Positions 32,874 through 41,230 of a DNA stretch of 57,271 nt are shown here, in pieces (position 1 is the first letter of the stretch; each line of letters starts with the position of its first letter). The position numbers were made by a program, and so were the translations under genes. The notes beneath the pieces are model-generated. The model worked only from the letters and a program-made list of their open reading frames with translations. It was not told where the DNA came from and ran no database searches. Origin of the DNA: Lachnospiraceae bacterium (GTDB taxonomy: Bacteria; Bacillota; Clostridia; Lachnospirales; Lachnospiraceae); assembly GCA_024683645.1 (NCBI GenBank), contig JAIKYA010000138.1, positions 1-57,271 of the forward strand. Reading direction: 5' to 3'.

Positions 32874-34970
32874 GTGGCACTTATCTTTTACCCGCTTGCG
32901 ATAGTATTCTGGGAAATGCTTTTGAGGATACTGGATGATGTGAATCCGTTCTGGGATATCTCACTGATACCGATGGTCCTGTTCTCGCTGTCTTTCGGCT
33001 TTCTGCTTTCCTTTGTTTTTCTTATCATAAAGAATAAACGCTTCTCGCGTATACTCTCTGCCATCGTGCTGTTTCTGCTCGCTTTTGTTTTCTTCTTTGA
33101 GTATAACTGTATTTCCTTTTACAAGATATATTACGGACTGTTCTATGCAATAGGCATGACAGGCCAGGTGCTGGGCGAGTTTGCGGATCTGGCAGGTGAA
33201 GTGGCTTTGGGAAATATCGGTATGGCGGTCTTTTTCGCCCTGCCGTTTATTTTCTATATAGTATTTGCAAAAAAGATCATAGCGGATGATACGGATAAAC
33301 TGCATAGGAAGCGGCCGCTGGTACTCATACCCTTTGCGGCTCTGATGCTGGCAGCAGTCATGTTTATGCGGCTGGGACCGAAAGCGGATGTGTATACCTA
33401 TGCATTTTCCGTTCCTGGCTGCGTGCCGGCCACAGGCCTGCTTACGGCGCTTCGCCTTGACCTTTGCTATCGGATAATCGGAACACCGGAAGAGGGGGTG
33501 AAGACCGGAGCTGAGCAGACCGCACTCTGGACACCCCAGGCGCCTGCGAAACCGGCTTCATCGGCATCCGTAAATGCTGCTGTCTCGGGCAACTCCGCCG
33601 TATCGGGGAATGCGGTGAGCGAGAATGCTGCGGAAGAGCCTGTGGTCTACGGCTATAATGCGGCTGTTGATTTTGCTGCGCTGATAGATGAGGAGAGCGA
33701 TCCCGCATATAAGAGCATGCATGAGTATTTCGGCTCCCTTGAGCCCACACAGCAGAATGAATATACAGGCATATTTAAGGACAAGAATCTGATACTGCTG
33801 ACGGCCGAGGCCTTTTCGCCCTATGCCGTGGATAAGGATTTTACACCCACGCTCTATAAGATGGCAAATGAAAGCTTTGTATTTACGGACTATTACCAGC
33901 CCGGCTGGGGGCTGTCAACGACAGGCGGTGAGTTTTCGAATATGACAGGCCTTATCCCGCTGTGGCTGGACGGCAGCCATTCCTTCCTGCGAAGCGTTGG
34001 TGATGCCATGCCTTATGCGGCAGGCAATCTGTTCGGAAGCGCAGGCTATGTATGCCGCGCTTATCACAACAGCGCCTTTGACTACTACGACCGTGACAAG
34101 ACGCATCCCAATCTGGGCTATGATTACAAGGGGATAGGAAACGGGCTGAAGATGGAACTGGGCGGCTGGCCATATTCCGATCTGGGTATGCTTGAGGCCA
34201 CAACCGATGAGATCATCGAAGAGCATCTGAGGACAGGTGTGCCCTTTCATACCTATTACATGACTGTCAGCGGACACTGCAATTATTCCTGGGGAGCAAA
34301 TGCGATGAGTGCTAAACACAAAGCGGAAGCGCAGGCGGCTTTCCCGGATGAGTCACCTACGGTTCAGGCATATAAGGCCTGTAACAAGGAACTGGACCTT
34401 GCCCTGGAATATCTGCTTAAGAGACTTGATGAAGAAGGGATACTCGAGGATACAGTGATCTGTATGGGAGCCGACCACTATCCCTATGCCATGTCCAAAG
34501 GCGAGCCTGATTATTACTGCGAGATGTCGGGCATCGATGATACGGCCGCAGACATCAGCCGTTACCGGAATACGCTCATACTATACTGCGCAGCCATAAA
34601 GGAGCCGGTGGTCGTGGATACGCCCTGTTCCTCCGTGGACATCATGCCCACGCTGGCCAATCTCTTCGGGATCGATTATGATTCCAGACTTTATTCAGGG
34701 CGTGACATCTTTGCAATGAATTATGAAGCCGGCGTGGCAAGCGGGACAATGCCGTTAGTGATACTGCCGGTCAGCGGAGGCTACAGCTTCGTAAGCCCTG
34801 CGGGGCAGTATGATGCACACAGCCGCAGCTTCACTCCAAATGAGGGAGTAGAAGTTGAAGACGGATACGTCGACAAGGCCAAAGCCATAGTGAGCGACCG
34901 TCTGAAATACGCGCGCCTGATCATATCCAAAGACTACTACCGGCGCGCAGTGGCCGTGGGTGAAGAGTAA
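32874..34970 (+). CDS. LtaS-like membrane sulfatase-fold protein (phosphoglycerol transferase type)
   Basis: About 698 residues. Four to five N-terminal membrane helices (to about residue 180), a Pro/Ala/Ser linker, then an extracytoplasmic alkaline-phosphatase-superfamily domain from about residue 300: KNLILLTAEAFSPYAVD, the nucleophile region LSTTGGEFSNMTGLIPL, and CMGADHYPYAM with metal ligands. LtaS-type enzymes move glycerol phosphate from phosphatidylglycerol to surface polymers. The start is set at GTG 32874, with GGAGGA just upstream; an in-frame TTG at 32838 has no support. Upstream lies the 36-bp hairpin. Polymer specificity cannot be told. Confidence 0.85.
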   Translation: MALIFYPLAIVFWEMLLRILDDVNPFWDISLIPMVLFSLSFGFLLSFVFLIIKNKRFSRILSAIVLFLLAFVFFFEYNCISFYKIYYGLFYAIGMTGQVLGEFADLAGEVALGNIGMAVFFALPFIFYIVFAKKIIADDTDKLHRKRPLVLIPFAALMLAAVMFMRLGPKADVYTYAFSVPGCVPATGLLTALRLDLCYRIIGTPEEGVKTGAEQTALWTPQAPAKPASSASVNAAVSGNSAVSGNAVSENAAEEPVVYGYNAAVDFAALIDEESDPAYKSMHEYFGSLEPTQQNEYTGIFKDKNLILLTAEAFSPYAVDKDFTPTLYKMANESFVFTDYYQPGWGLSTTGGEFSNMTGLIPLWLDGSHSFLRSVGDAMPYAAGNLFGSAGYVCRAYHNSAFDYYDRDKTHPNLGYDYKGIGNGLKMELGGWPYSDLGMLEATTDEIIEEHLRTGVPFHTYYMTVSGHCNYSWGANAMSAKHKAEAQAAFPDESPTVQAYKACNKELDLALEYLLKRLDEEGILEDTVICMGADHYPYAMSKGEPDYYCEMSGIDDTAADISRYRNTLILYCAAIKEPVVVDTPCSSVDIMPTLANLFGIDYDSRLYSGRDIFAMNYEAGVASGTMPLVILPVSGGYSFVSPAGQYDAHSRSFTPNEGVEVEDGYVDKAKAIVSDRLKYARLIISKDYYRRAVAVGEE

Positions 34971-35058
34971 AGACAGCACAGGAGGACGAAAGGCCGCGGT
35001 ATGCTGTTTCCGGATGGATGAGAGCAGAATACGGGCAGAAAACGAGGGTAAAAAACTA

Positions 35059-35087
35059 TTGACAAGTTGTCTGTGAAATGGTATTAT
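35059..35087 (+). promoter_or_regulatory. Promoter of tRNA-Leu(CAG)
   Basis: -35 TTGACA (35059-35064), 17 bp, -10 TATTAT (35082-35087), 11 bp before the tRNA. Confidence 0.8.
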
Positions 35088-35098
35088 TCTTATGTTGC

Positions 35099-35182
35099 GC
35101 AGGAATGGCGGAATTGGCAGACGCGCACGGTTCAGGTCCGTGTGAAAGCAATTTCATGAGGGTTCAAGTCCCTCTTCCTGCA
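35099..35182 (+). tRNA. tRNA-Leu, anticodon CAG
   Basis: 84 nt class II tRNA. Acceptor GCAGGAA pairs with TTCCTGC, discriminator A. Anticodon stem CACGG/CCGTG with loop TTCAGGT gives CAG. Long variable arm; T arm GAGGGTTCAAGTCCCTC. CCA is not encoded. Confidence 0.93.
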
Positions 35183-35185
35183 GAA

Positions 35186-35216
35186 AAAAACCGTTCACAA
35201 AGGTGAGCGGTTTTTT
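35186..35216 (+). terminator. Terminator of tRNA-Leu(CAG)
   Basis: AAACCG and TCAC pair with GTGA and CGGTTT across a single T/G bulge position and an AAAG loop, followed by T6 (35211-35216). Confidence 0.8.
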
Positions 35217-35217
35217 A

Positions 35218-35469
35218 GCTTCAAACTTTACCCCGCCGTTAAGAAGCTTTATCGCGGATAACGAGGCAAAGCTTAAAGGTAAACGCTTTGCGGCTTTTGC
35301 CTGCCAGAGCGGTGCAGGGGCCGATAAAGCATTTGAAAAACTGGCTAAGTGCCTTAAGATCGATGGTTTTGAAAAAAGAGCGGTATTCATCGATCCGAAG
35401 GACAGGCCGTCGAAAGAGAAAGATGCGCAGATAGATGAATTTGCAGCATCACTTGAAAAGATAGGATGA
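35218..35469 (+). pseudogene. C-terminal fragment of a flavodoxin-fold protein
   Basis: The frame reads SFIADNEAKLKGKRFAAFAC, then GAGADKAFEKLAK and a helix ending EFAASLEKIG, the last strand-helix units of a flavodoxin domain. The N-terminal half with the phosphate-binding loop is missing. The fragment begins immediately after the tRNA terminator, and the nominal start codon sits inside the terminator, so it is not an intact gene. Remnant of a recombination next to the tRNA gene. Confidence 0.6.
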
Positions 35470-35493
35470 TAAAACGAAAGCAGCTAAGTAAGT

Positions 35494-38046
35494 CTAAAGC
35501 GACTTGCGGATGGATCTGATAAGACTGACTGCGGAAGCATATCTCTCATTGTCAAGCTTACGGCAGGAGTAGGCGGCAAAATTCACAGCCGTGGTGAGGT
35601 CTGAAAGCGAGGAAAGATAAGGGGCGGTATCTGCGCCGGCAGATGCCGCTTCTTTTATTATGCTCTCGATGTCCCTCGGAAGAGGGTTTTTAACCGTCAG
35701 AAGCTTCTTTGAGCGAAGGGATCTCTGCAGGCGTTCGTACTCAACGAGCAGGGCTTCATTGTACATGCCTCTTGCAGTATACAGTCTCTTTTTCAGAAGA
35801 ACGAGAAGGCCGGCAGCAGGCGCTCTTAGAAGCATTGCAAGTATCATGAGCCCCAGGGTGATGCCTATGGGGCGGAGTATGAAGCTTAGGCTGCTGACGG
35901 CTCCGGAGAGTCTGCCTGTATTCGGCGGGGTGATGTTGTCGGCAATGTCAAGTGTGGCTCCGCCGGCATTTCTCCTGGTCTGCTGGAGCAGGCCGAAGAA
36001 CTGGCCGAGGAACGAAAGTCTGGCATCGATAAGCGGTTCGTCCGAAGGCGGAGTAGTCTCGAAGGGGATCCAGCCGTAGCCGTAGAGATAGATCTCGGTC
36101 CAGGCGTGGGCGGAACCATCGTTTACTTCTACTTCGATGACACCGGCTTCTCCTTGGGCATCCTTTCCGTATACCCAGGAGCTTAAGTCGGAGCTTAAGG
36201 GTGTGCCGTCAGCCATATCGGAGGGAGAGATATAATACCCCTCGATGTATCTGGCGGGAATACCAAGCCTCCTGAAAAGCAGCGTGGAGGAGGCGGCGAA
36301 GTGTGCGCAGAAGCCGCGCCGCTGTTCACTCAGAAAATAAGACACCATATCCTGTCCCCAGGGTGTCCGTCCCGGTGACATGGTATAGCTGAAATTATCC
36401 ATAAAATACTGCTTCAGTGCATAGGCGGTCTCCAGCGGATCGGCTGTATCGGACAGGCCGGCTTCCGCTATGAAGTCATCAAGTGCAGGTATTACACCCT
36501 CGGGCAGCTGCAGATAGACGTCCGATACCAGTTCCTCGTACTCCTTCGGAATGTTGGGATTCTTATAGAGTTCGGATGCCGACGAAAAAGGCATGTAGAG
36601 CACATCATAACCGTCAGGCCCTGTAAGGGTATTTATCAGTTTTCTGTCCTCATCGGGAAAACGCTCGGCATTTTTGATGAGATCAAAGCTTTCGGGGTAA
36701 ACATCGGCAAAGTGAGCTTCCATATTTTCGGTATAGGCTTTTTTGCTGTAAGCGCGTCCCGAGGTAGTATATGCCGTGTAATAGGGACTGTAATCATATT
36801 CGAAATCCGCATCCGCATTTTCGATGTGCATGCGCTGGATGACGTTCTCACCGGTGTTGATAAGAGGAGCGCATTCGTCGGCAAGCTTCAGATCCTCCTC
36901 AGACAGCAGGCGGTATTTTAAGCTGTCAGGGTCGGAATGGGGAAGAAAGCGTGTATAGGTATCGTTATAGAAAACACCCGTATATGCCTTCAGGTATACG
37001 CTGTCAGATGCATCCGTGGCGAACTGTACATAGAGGTCCGGCTCATAATCGGGGATCACGCTGCCGACTCCGCCAAGCTGTCCTTTGGCAAGACCGCCGG
37101 TGGAAGTGTAGCGGTTTAAAAGTGAAGCCAGACCGCCCTGCATCACGGTCTTTACGTACTGGTCGGTCTTGTCCTTGACGGGATTGGATACAAAACGGCC
37201 GTCAAAGTCTTTTGCAAAGACGCTGCTGGCGATCACCATGAAAAGGGCTGAGAGTATCAGGCTGTACAGCGTGATGGTGAGCATGCCTCCGGAGCTTGCA
37301 AGATAGGTGAAACGGTGTTTTTTAAACTGCCTTTTATGCTCGAAATTCTGCTCCTTTGTATGCCTGTAAGGCAGGGTATAGTGCCCGGATCGCCCCAATA
37401 CGGCGACAGTTATATATACGGCCAGCAGCATTACAAGATAGTGGAGCGGCGGGATGATATCGATGTAGAAAGCCACCTGCAGCGGCAGGAAAGTAACGAT
37501 AAAGGTGAGAGCGAGGCTCATGTATCCCGATATCGTTATGTTTAACAGTATGCAGAAAAACCAGCCCATAAAGAGCATGGCGGCGGTAACGGTAAGATAT
37601 CTGTCCGATATGAGCTCCTCCGCTTCGCGGGCCGTGGAGAGCAGGAAGTAATCCGAATACTTGTTGTAGACCTCGTTCAAAAAGGCCTGGTAACCCGAAT
37701 TGACATAGAGATACATATAGATCGAAAAGAAGACAAAGCTTGCAAATACAACGAGATAACCGACATAGAAGGTGATCTTGTTGTAATACAGAAAGGCCGA
37801 GATAAATGCAAGGAGCATGATGCCGGTCAAAAGTATGGGTTTGGAAAAAGGCAGGCCGAAGGAGGTGACGATGGCTGCGAGCATGCCGTATACCGCAAGG
37901 AATATAAGTATAGCCCTGAGAAAGCAGAGATAAAAACGGCCGGGCTGATCTAAGGGTCTTACATCGCCAAGGCCTACTCCGTACTGCTCCAGTTCTTTTT
38001 TATATTTCGGATCGATCTTTACTTTTTTCCTGCGTTCTTTTTTCAT
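35494..38046 (-). CDS. Membrane transglutaminase-like protein (TgpA family)
   Basis: 850 residues. Basic start, about seven hydrophobic helices in the first 280 residues, an outer region, then a transglutaminase core with cysteine in RRGFCAHFAASS and histidine in GSAHAWTEIYLYGYGW, and one more membrane helix near residue 715. The third catalytic position, usually Asp in a PVDPT-like motif, appears as Glu (IPFETTPP). Starts one base after the DUF58 stop. The order moxR, DUF58, transglutaminase is a common trio thought to process or fold extracytoplasmic proteins; the exact substrate is not known. Confidence 0.87.
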   Translation of the reverse strand: MKKERRKKVKIDPKYKKELEQYGVGLGDVRPLDQPGRFYLCFLRAILIFLAVYGMLAAIVTSFGLPFSKPILLTGIMLLAFISAFLYYNKITFYVGYLVVFASFVFFSIYMYLYVNSGYQAFLNEVYNKYSDYFLLSTAREAEELISDRYLTVTAAMLFMGWFFCILLNITISGYMSLALTFIVTFLPLQVAFYIDIIPPLHYLVMLLAVYITVAVLGRSGHYTLPYRHTKEQNFEHKRQFKKHRFTYLASSGGMLTITLYSLILSALFMVIASSVFAKDFDGRFVSNPVKDKTDQYVKTVMQGGLASLLNRYTSTGGLAKGQLGGVGSVIPDYEPDLYVQFATDASDSVYLKAYTGVFYNDTYTRFLPHSDPDSLKYRLLSEEDLKLADECAPLINTGENVIQRMHIENADADFEYDYSPYYTAYTTSGRAYSKKAYTENMEAHFADVYPESFDLIKNAERFPDEDRKLINTLTGPDGYDVLYMPFSSASELYKNPNIPKEYEELVSDVYLQLPEGVIPALDDFIAEAGLSDTADPLETAYALKQYFMDNFSYTMSPGRTPWGQDMVSYFLSEQRRGFCAHFAASSTLLFRRLGIPARYIEGYYISPSDMADGTPLSSDLSSWVYGKDAQGEAGVIEVEVNDGSAHAWTEIYLYGYGWIPFETTPPSDEPLIDARLSFLGQFFGLLQQTRRNAGGATLDIADNITPPNTGRLSGAVSSLSFILRPIGITLGLMILAMLLRAPAAGLLVLLKKRLYTARGMYNEALLVEYERLQRSLRSKKLLTVKNPLPRDIESIIKEAASAGADTAPYLSSLSDLTTAVNFAAYSCRKLDNERYASAVSLIRSIRKSL

Positions 38047-38047
38047 C

Positions 38048-39061
38048 CTAGCCTTCTTCCGGGATCAGCAGCTTTCCGCCGCTGATCCTCAGTACCCCGT
38101 ACATCTCGGGATAGAGAGCGGAGAATCGCTCATATACTTCACTTGTATCATATACGGGCTCAAGATAAAGCTTATAAAAAACTATATCGAGATCCTGGCG
38201 GTTACTTACTTTATAAAACTCAAACAGCATGCCGTCTTCGTGAAAGAGGGCAACGCGGAAGCTTTCCTTCATGGCAAGAAGGGTGCAGGCTGTTTTTGCA
38301 AAGGCATGTATGCCTTCATCAAGTGTGCCGCGTTCCAGTTCCGGCAGTATGAGAAAATAAAGATCGCTCGCGGTCTCGTATTCCTTTACCATGAGGTCCC
38401 GGCTTCTTGCGGACTGCTTCCAGTGTATGTCTTTGAGCCTGTCTCCGGGACGGTATTCACGCAGCTGTTTTATCTCGTTGATAAGCTCGCCGGCAGGCGA
38501 AGGCTCGCTGTCCTCGGTCTCTACGGCAGCTTTGGGGAAATCAGTATTTTCATATTTTTCCTCATCGGGGATGACGGGTAAGAGCGCGCCGGCCTCGCTT
38601 TTTATTTCTTTTGTATAAAGGTGCAGATAGTCCGTGACAAGTATACGGTTTATGCTCGCAGAGAACATACCGGCTTTCTGCAGTTCAAAGGGAAGCAGAA
38701 AATCTTTTTTCTTTCTGATCTCGGCCGGGACCACTATCTCCGAAAAGCCCGGGCGCGGGTAATAAAGATTTTCGTATTTCATTTCCACGCAAACGTTTAG
38801 AAGCGGGATTAGCCCGGGATTGCGAACGCTTAAGATAAAGCCGGCCGTGCCGCCGGGGACCGCACTTTCCGCAGGCGGCGACAGAGTTATCTCCAGCCGT
38901 CTGACAGCGATCAGAGTAAGATATATCGAAACGGGCGGGAGTATGATAAAAAGGATCACCAGAACGGAAAGCAGTGACTGCCTGTAAAAGAGCACACCAA
39001 GAAAAAACAGCAGCAGACACAGTATATATGTGATCAGATATGGCAGATTGCGTATATTCAT
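38048..39061 (-). CDS. DUF58 protein (MoxR partner)
   Basis: 337 residues. Two N-terminal membrane helices (YLITYILCLLLFFLGVLF and the next), then the DUF58 core with YRPGDRLKDIHWKQSARSRD, which is the family signature. DUF58 proteins have a vWA-like fold and work with MoxR AAA+ ATPases. Located two bases after moxR and one base before the transglutaminase gene, all in the same direction. Confidence 0.9.
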   Translation of the reverse strand: MNIRNLPYLITYILCLLLFFLGVLFYRQSLLSVLVILFIILPPVSIYLTLIAVRRLEITLSPPAESAVPGGTAGFILSVRNPGLIPLLNVCVEMKYENLYYPRPGFSEIVVPAEIRKKKDFLLPFELQKAGMFSASINRILVTDYLHLYTKEIKSEAGALLPVIPDEEKYENTDFPKAAVETEDSEPSPAGELINEIKQLREYRPGDRLKDIHWKQSARSRDLMVKEYETASDLYFLILPELERGTLDEGIHAFAKTACTLLAMKESFRVALFHEDGMLFEFYKVSNRQDLDIVFYKLYLEPVYDTSEVYERFSALYPEMYGVLRISGGKLLIPEEG

Positions 39062-39063
39062 GT

Positions 39064-39990
39064 TCAGATCTTAGGCAGCTTTACTTCTTTAAGAAGCTTG
39101 TCAAGAGCAGTATCAACAGTGAGACCCGCAGCCTTGGAACGGCTGGTCAGGCGCACCCTGTGCGTGGCAACGCAGTGGAATACATCGTGTATATCCGATG
39201 ACGTGACATAATCTCTTCCCTCATAATAGGCGTAAGCTTTAGCCATGCGCATCAGGGCTATCGATCCTCTGGGGCTCAGGCCGAGTGCAAAAACTGAAGC
39301 GTCGCGGCTCTGCTCCGTAAGGCGGACCACATAATCATATATGCTGTCATCGATGCGGAGTGCGTCCACTTCATTCTGCATGCCGATAAGCTCATCGGAA
39401 CTGACAACGGACTGCACGGTCTGAAGATCATGGGACGAATTGCCCTTCAGTATATCGACCGCGCTCTCATGATCGGGGTAGCCTATGGAAAGACAGACCA
39501 TGAAACGGTCGAGCTGTGACTCGGGAAGACGCTGCGTTCCGGAAGAGCCGAAGGGATTCTGCGTGGCAATAACAAAGAAAGGCTGCGGTACCTCACGGGT
39601 CACACCCTCAACAGTTGCATGCCTCTCTTCCATGACTTCCAAAAGAGCTGACTGGGTCTTGGGCGAAGTACGGTTTATCTCATCCGCCAGAAACAGATTC
39701 GTATAAATACTACCTTCCTGAAACCTGAAAGAATTACTCTCACGGTCAAATATCGAAAATCCCAAAAGGTCTGACGGAAGCACATCCGGAGTAAACTGTA
39801 CCCTCCTGTATTTCATCGAAAGCGCCTTACTCAACGAAAGAGCAAGCGTCGTCTTTCCGACTCCCGGTATATCCTCCAAAAGCACATGGCCGCCGGCAAG
39901 CACGGCACAGACAGTAAGCCGTATCACCTCATCCTTACCGTGTATGACTTTCTTTATCTCATTTTCTATCATGCGTGGTCTGTCGCTCAT
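39064..39990 (-). CDS. MoxR-family AAA+ ATPase
   Basis: 308 residues. Walker A DIPGVGKTTLALS, Walker B LFLADEINRTSPKTQ, sensor FFVIATQNPFGSSGTQRLPE and an arginine finger SQLDRF. MoxR ATPases act as chaperones for partner vWA or DUF58 proteins. Start taken at ATG 39990, which has GAGG 5 bp upstream; a GTG two codons earlier is also in frame. First gene of the three-gene minus-strand operon. Confidence 0.92.
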   Translation of the reverse strand: MSDRPRMIENEIKKVIHGKDEVIRLTVCAVLAGGHVLLEDIPGVGKTTLALSLSKALSMKYRRVQFTPDVLPSDLLGFSIFDRESNSFRFQEGSIYTNLFLADEINRTSPKTQSALLEVMEERHATVEGVTREVPQPFFVIATQNPFGSSGTQRLPESQLDRFMVCLSIGYPDHESAVDILKGNSSHDLQTVQSVVSSDELIGMQNEVDALRIDDSIYDYVVRLTEQSRDASVFALGLSPRGSIALMRMAKAYAYYEGRDYVTSSDIHDVFHCVATHRVRLTSRSKAAGLTVDTALDKLLKEVKLPKI

Positions 39991-40031
39991 AAACACCTCA
40001 CATCATTTTCTTAAAATTACGGTATCTACCT

Positions 40032-40060
40032 ATTTTATCTTATAATCGCGGCAAGGTCAA
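40032..40060 (-). promoter_or_regulatory. Promoter of the moxR operon
   Basis: Minus strand: TTGACC (complement of 40055-40060), 17 bp, TAAAAT (complement of 40032-40037). Confidence 0.6.
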
Positions 40061-40103
40061 TGAGTACACAGCCCGGCCCTTTGTCCTTGTTTCTTTTTCT
40101 TTT

Positions 40104-40290
40104 ACCGACACATCCGGCAGGCATTAAGTCCTGCTAAATCGTTTCGCACATAAGCTCAAACTTCGAAGCAGAACTATCCCCCGGCTCGCAACGTTCCCTC
40201 CGGGAAGTTGCTGCGCCCGGGATATGCTTCTCGTTTTCGCTAAGTGCTTCACTAAGTCGCAGGACTTAATCGCCTCCGGACTGTGTCGGT
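40104..40290. repeat. 187-nt imperfect palindrome
   Basis: Left arm 40104-40134 and right arm 40259-40290 pair nearly throughout: GACACA/TGTGTC, CCGG/CCGG, AGGC/GCCT and a perfect 12-bp ATTAAGTCCTGC/GCAGGACTTAAT, with single-base bulges. The interior keeps pairing: GAAGC with GCTTC, then GCAAC and TTCCC with GGGAA and GTTGC at the tip. The whole element can fold as one rod. No coding frame of credible quality. Could be a MITE-like palindrome or a structured RNA. Confidence 0.6.
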
Positions 40291-40409
40291 ATACATACGC
40301 TGACAAGGACATTAGGCGGTGATCATGCGGCCGCTCGGCTGTCGCAAGCTCTTTATGCCTGTTCGGCCGTTTGCGGCCTTCTGATCCATTACTGCTTAGC
40401 TGTCATTTT

Positions 40410-40486
40410 ATCTGCCCGGTGAGAGTGGTCAACCCCGTAGCCGCACAGCGGTGCTTCGCAGGTTTGACAACTCTCTCCGGGCAGAT
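40410..40486. repeat. 77-nt long hairpin
   Basis: Arms ATCTGCCCGG (40410-40419) and CCGGGCAGAT (40477-40486) are perfect, extend through GAGAG/CTCTC and GTCAA/TTGAC with a few mismatches, about 24 of 28 positions paired. The loop contains CCGC-ACA-GCGG. No T run follows, so it is not a terminator. Confidence 0.6.
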
Positions 40487-40611
40487 GTTTATTGGTCAAG
40501 CAGGAATGGATCCTTATGCGCTCCGGCGCCGGTTTATCGACGTCTTTTCACTGCTTTGCTGTCTCACTTCGCCATGATCCGCATTATTGAGGCGCCAAAA
40601 AACCGGAAAGG

Positions 40612-40873
40612 CGTCATATCGTTGCCTGTTTTTTCCCTCCTGCTACTTGGCGGCAACGGAGAATATGAAATGTCATGTTTTTCTTGCCTTTTTTCCATCC
40701 CAGCATCTTGATCGCAACGGAGAATATGAAATGTGATGTTATCGTTGCCTTTTTTTCCATCTCAGCTACTTGATGGCAACGGAGAATATGAAATGTGATG
40801 TTATCGTTGCCTTTTTTCCATCCCAGCAACTTGATGGCAACGGAGATTATGAGATGCGACGTTATCGGTGTCT
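40612..40873 (+). repeat. Tandem array of about four 61-bp units, each with terminator-like layout
   Basis: GCAACGGAGAATATGAAATG begins units at 40653, 40714 and 40776, and a variant at 40837: spacing 61, 62, 61. Each unit has GGCAACG (or CGCAACG), a 23-nt loop, CGTTGCC and then T6-T7. A half unit (TATCGTTGCC and T run) precedes the first, and the last copy is degraded. Because 61 is not a multiple of three, the reading frame rotates, so the array is not coding. No spacer sequences, so not CRISPR. Confidence 0.85.
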
Positions 40874-40885
40874 GATTCTTCCGCT

Positions 40886-40966
40886 CTCCCGTGCTGTTTT
40901 CTTCAAGCTCACTTCCGTCAATAAACAGCATAGCGCTGCTTTTCTCACTCCCGTGCTGTTTTCTTC
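40886..40966 (+). repeat. 19-bp direct repeat, 62 bp apart
   Basis: CTCCCGTGCTGTTTTCTTC occurs at 40886-40904 and 40948-40966. The 62-bp offset equals the period of the neighbouring 61-bp array, though the sequence differs, so both may come from one slippage-prone tract. Confidence 0.75.
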
Positions 40967-41167
40967 GGATTTATATAAAAGAAATAGTTCTACGAATGTA
41001 TTGCCTCACACAGTCTTGCGCTGAAGCGATTTTTTGCCACTGATACGATGGCGAAGTGAGGACAGAATGACAGCCCCCTATCAGGATAATAGAGTAAAGA
41101 ATCTGTCAGTTGAATAAAAAATAAAAGATGAGAGTGATGATCCTCTAAGGTATCAGGATGCTGGCTA

Positions 41168-41196
41168 TTGTCCGATTCGGGGTGTTGTGATAAAAT
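41168..41196 (+). promoter_or_regulatory. Promoter of the EAL gene
   Basis: -35 TTGTCC (41168-41173), 17 bp, -10 TAAAAT (41191-41196). Confidence 0.5.
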
Positions 41197-41230
41197 AAAT
41201 TGAATGATTATGCTCGGAAGGGAGCAGTTC

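Noticed and set aside
35154-35390. Minus-strand frame over tRNA-Leu(CAG) and the flavodoxin remnant
   Set aside because: It overlaps the tRNA and terminator; the plus-strand flavodoxin similarity explains the open frame.
40612-40873. CRISPR array
   Set aside because: Units are contiguous copies without unique spacers, and no cas genes are present.
40614-40931. Minus-strand open frame of 105 codons over the 61-bp array
   Set aside because: The frame only stays open because the repeat lacks stops; the peptide repeats with a rotating frame, and no ribosome site or family match is seen.
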